A stretch of 5,810 nucleotides of DNA. Origin: an uncultured Chloroflexota bacterium. Lineage in GTDB: Bacteria; Chloroflexota; Anaerolineae; Anaerolineales; Villigracilaceae. Positions 4,802 to 5,810 of this stretch are shown here, piece by piece. The position numbers and the translations under genes were made by a program. Numbering within the stretch: the stretch's first letter is position 1; every line of letters begins with the position of its first letter. The DNA is taken from positions 1 through 5,810 of the forward strand of contig CAILWD010000531.1 in NCBI GenBank assembly GCA_903837815.1. The letters are read 5' to 3'. The notes beneath the pieces were generated by a model. The model saw only the letters and a list, made by a program, of their open reading frames with translations, was not told where the DNA came from and searched no databases.

Positions 4802-5470
4802 ATGACCAAAATAAACGTGGTGGCGCTTGGCGCTTCGGAACATGCCAAGGTGGTGCTGGATGTGATCGAACGCGAAGGGAAATATGATGTCGTGGGGTTG
4901 ATAGACACGCATAAACCCGCTGGCGGAGTCCTTGCCGGTTACCCCATTCTCGGCGCAGAGGAAGTCATGCTGGCGATGTTCCAACGCGGGGAGATTGCGG
5001 GAGCCATCATCGCCATCGGGGATAATTGGACCCGCTACCGGGTAGTCGAAAAAATCAAATCAAACGCGCCAGACTTCAGATTCATCTCCGCCATCCACCC
5101 CTCGGCGCAAATTGCAGGCAGAGTGAGCATTGGCGAAGGCACGGTGATTATGGCGGGAGCGGTCATCAATCCCGACAGCGTGGTCGGAAGTCACTGTATC
5201 TTGAATACAAAATCCTCTCTCGACCACGACTGCGTGATGGGAGATTTTTCCAGCCTTGCGCCCGGGGTGACCACAGGCGGGGTGGTGCGCGTTGGTGATT
5301 TCAGCGCAATTTCACTGGGAGCCAACATCATTCATGGGAAAACCATCGGCGCGCATACCGTCGTCGGCGCGGGCGCTCTGGTGTTGACAGATATCCCCGA
5401 TCATTGCGTGGCGTACGGCGTACCGGCAAAAGTGGTGCGTGAGCGAATCGAAGGCGAGAAATATCTTTGA
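4802..5470 (+). CDS. NeuD/PglD-like sugar acetyltransferase (left-handed beta-helix)
   Basis: A 222-residue protein with the two-part layout of the NeuD/PglD family. The N-terminal Rossmann-like domain (about 1-90) opens with VVALGASEHAKVVLDVI, a variant of the usual GxGGHA(K)VV nucleotide-sugar binding loop. The C-terminal left-handed beta-helix (about 95-215) is made of hexapeptide repeats such as IAGRVSIGEGTVIMAGAVIN and IGAHTVVGAGALVLTDIP, ending YGVPAKVV. His142 in SSLDHDC corresponds to the proposed general-base histidine of PglD (NHECxIG-type motif). Family members transfer acetyl groups from acetyl-CoA to amino or hydroxyl groups of nucleotide sugars or sialic acids for surface glycans; they act as cytoplasmic trimers. 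The exact acceptor cannot be read from sequence. No glycan-synthesis neighbours are visible, and the gene is isolated between two terminators. An AGAAGG ribosome site (4792-4797) precedes the ATG by 4 bases, which is short. Confidence 0.88.
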   Translation: MTKINVVALGASEHAKVVLDVIEREGKYDVVGLIDTHKPAGGVLAGYPILGAEEVMLAMFQRGEIAGAIIAIGDNWTRYRVVEKIKSNAPDFRFISAIHPSAQIAGRVSIGEGTVIMAGAVINPDSVVGSHCILNTKSSLDHDCVMGDFSSLAPGVTTGGVVRVGDFSAISLGANIIHGKTIGAHTVVGAGALVLTDIPDHCVAYGVPAKVVRERIEGEKYL

Positions 5471-5487
5471 CCTTTGCCAGACATGAA

Positions 5488-5527
5488 AAAAGGAGACACT
5501 CTTTTACGGGTGTCTCCTTTTCTTTTT
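5488..5527 (+). terminator. Strong intrinsic terminator after the acetyltransferase gene
   Basis: Bases 5492-5501 pair with 5508-5517 (10 bp, one G-U pair) around a 6-base loop. Four flanking A-T pairs (5488-5491 with 5518-5521) extend the stem, followed by C and five T (5523-5527). It begins 17 bases after the stop codon. Its near-symmetry means it could also stop transcription coming from the insertion sequence side. Confidence 0.92.
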
Positions 5528-5559
5528 GAAAATTTCTCTACCGTATACCGCCCTTTTTT

Positions 5560-5626
5560 ACCGCGAAGAGCGCTAAGAACACTAAGCTTTAAAGCCTTTC
5601 TTCGCGATCTTTGCGAGCTTTGCGGT
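5560..5626. repeat. 9-nt-period inverted repeat (CGCnAAGAn units)
   Basis: The left arm has three 9-base units: CGCGAAGAG, CGCTAAGAA, CACTAAGCT (5562-5588). The right arm has three in opposite orientation: TTCTTCGCG, ATCTTTGCG, AGCTTTGCG (5598-5624). The ends ACCGC/GCGGT pair perfectly, the outer 20 bases pair at about 15 positions, and the centre is the palindrome GCTTTAAAGC (5586-5595). This kind of sequence is, from memory, a common dispersed intergenic repeat in several bacterial groups including Chloroflexota. The element lies between the terminator and the insertion sequence. Bases 5627-5671 beyond it hold nothing I can assign. Confidence 0.75.
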
Positions 5627-5698
5627 TCAAATTTGTCATTTGTACGGCAGCGAATTGAAAATCAATATTTAACCCAAGTTGCTACCTTGGGATGAAAA

Positions 5699-5728
5699 TT
5701 GACAAAAGTCCATGAGATTCATTAGAGT
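5699..5728 (+). promoter_or_regulatory. Predicted transposase promoter
   Basis: A perfect -35 TTGACA (5699-5704) is followed after 18 bases by TAGAGT (5723-5728; four of six bases of TATAAT). The transcription start would be near 5735, inside the loop of the hairpin described next, so the element's own mRNA would lack the left hairpin arm. Confidence 0.5.
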
Positions 5729-5766
5729 TGAGGTATCCCAACCGCCAACTGGAGAATCTCATGGAC
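5708..5766 (+). promoter_or_regulatory. Inverted repeat that would mask the transposase start codon
   Basis: GTCCATGAGATTC (5708-5720) is perfectly complementary to GAATCTCATGGAC (5754-5766), a 13-bp stem with a 33-base loop. The right arm contains the last base of the GGAG ribosome site and the whole ATG start codon. AGTTG (5726-5730) with CAACT (5746-5750) can extend the fold inward and bring the rest of the ribosome site close to the paired region. Confidence 0.7.
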
Positions 5767-5810
5767 ACCCAAATTATAGTAGTGTTTTGCCTCTGTGATG
5801 ACATGCTCAA
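5761..5810 (+). CDS. Transposase, first 16 codons only (possibly IS982-like DDE family)
   Basis: The frame reads MDTQIIVVFCLCDDMLK (last codon incomplete) and leaves the window. The short 'hydrophobic-YCLxDDxLK' start is what I recall from DDE transposases of the IS982/IS4-like group, in which this region precedes the catalytic domain. A GGAG ribosome site (5751-5754) lies 6 bases before the ATG. With only 16 residues the family is a tentative call. Completeness of the gene cannot be judged. Confidence 0.5.
   Translation, partial: MDTQIIVVFCLCDDML

Larger units (their letters stand above)
5672..5810 (+). mobile_element. Left end of an insertion sequence (cut by window edge)
   Basis: The evidence is the transposase-like start at 5761, the compact promoter and the protective hairpin just before it. 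The outer boundary is uncertain. ACCCAAGTTGC beginning at 5672 is a plausible terminal repeat (IS982-type ends often begin ACCC), and CCCAAG (5673-5678) with CTTGGG (5686-5691) forms a small palindrome there. The right end and target duplication are outside the window, so the boundary cannot be verified. Confidence 0.5.

Noticed and set aside
5655..5665. TTGA-AAA-TCAA as an FNR site
   Set aside because: The FNR consensus needs TTGAT and ATCAA with a 4-base centre; this one is shorter and has no gene positioned to use it.
5474..5695. Plus-strand open frame of 73 codons after the acetyltransferase gene
   Set aside because: It consists of the terminator hairpin, the 9-base repeat and the presumed IS end, with no ribosome site or protein similarity.

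Overview
The window looks like chromosomal DNA of an anaerobic or facultative Chloroflexota bacterium, probably of the Anaerolineae type. This is inferred from three things: the pairing of a DUF3090 (TIGR03847-like) gene with an SCO1664-family (TIGR03843-like) gene, a stand-alone acyl-CoA mutase large subunit, and intergenic inverted repeats built from short periodic units. No rRNA or other phylogenetic marker is present, so the lineage call is tentative.

Layout. Bases 1-702 hold two minus-strand genes: DUF3090 (175-702), followed downstream by the first 39 codons of an SCO1664-family protein (1-118, running off the left edge). A heptad-based inverted repeat fills the gap between them. Bases 703-824 are a divergent promoter region with a perfect 17-bp hairpin and back-to-back -10 boxes. 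Bases 825-2504 (+) encode a B12-dependent acyl-CoA mutase large subunit. It lacks the cobalamin-binding domain and carries Phe89/Gln207, the isobutyryl-CoA mutase type substrate residues, instead of the Tyr/Arg of methylmalonyl-CoA mutase. Bases 2505-2672 are an AT-rich regulatory region with a perfect CRP/FNR-family palindrome placed 41.5 bp before a predicted transcription start. Bases 2673-4517 (+) are an nrfH-nrfA operon, a tetraheme quinol dehydrogenase plus a pentaheme nitrite reductase, closed by an intrinsic terminator. Bases 4518-4801 are intergenic, with a 9-nt-period inverted repeat and several small palindromes. Bases 4802-5470 (+) encode a NeuD/PglD-like acetyltransferase with a strong terminator. 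Bases 5528-5671 hold a second 9-nt-period inverted repeat. From about 5672 to the right edge lies the left end of an insertion sequence, with the first 16 codons of its transposase.

How it works together. NrfH is expected to oxidise menaquinol and pass electrons to NrfA, which reduces nitrite to ammonium on the outer face of the membrane (respiratory ammonification). The upstream palindrome suggests activation by a CRP/FNR-type regulator. The mutase and the acetyltransferase appear to be separate single-gene transcription units without functional links to nrfHA. The DUF3090/SCO1664 pair is a conserved gene neighbourhood of unknown role.

I found no previously undescribed multi-gene system here. 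The points most worth a second look are the substrate-residue switch in the mutase, the -41.5 operator at nrfHA, the hairpin that would mask the transposase start codon only in read-through transcripts, and the periodic inverted repeats that occupy most of the intergenic spaces.
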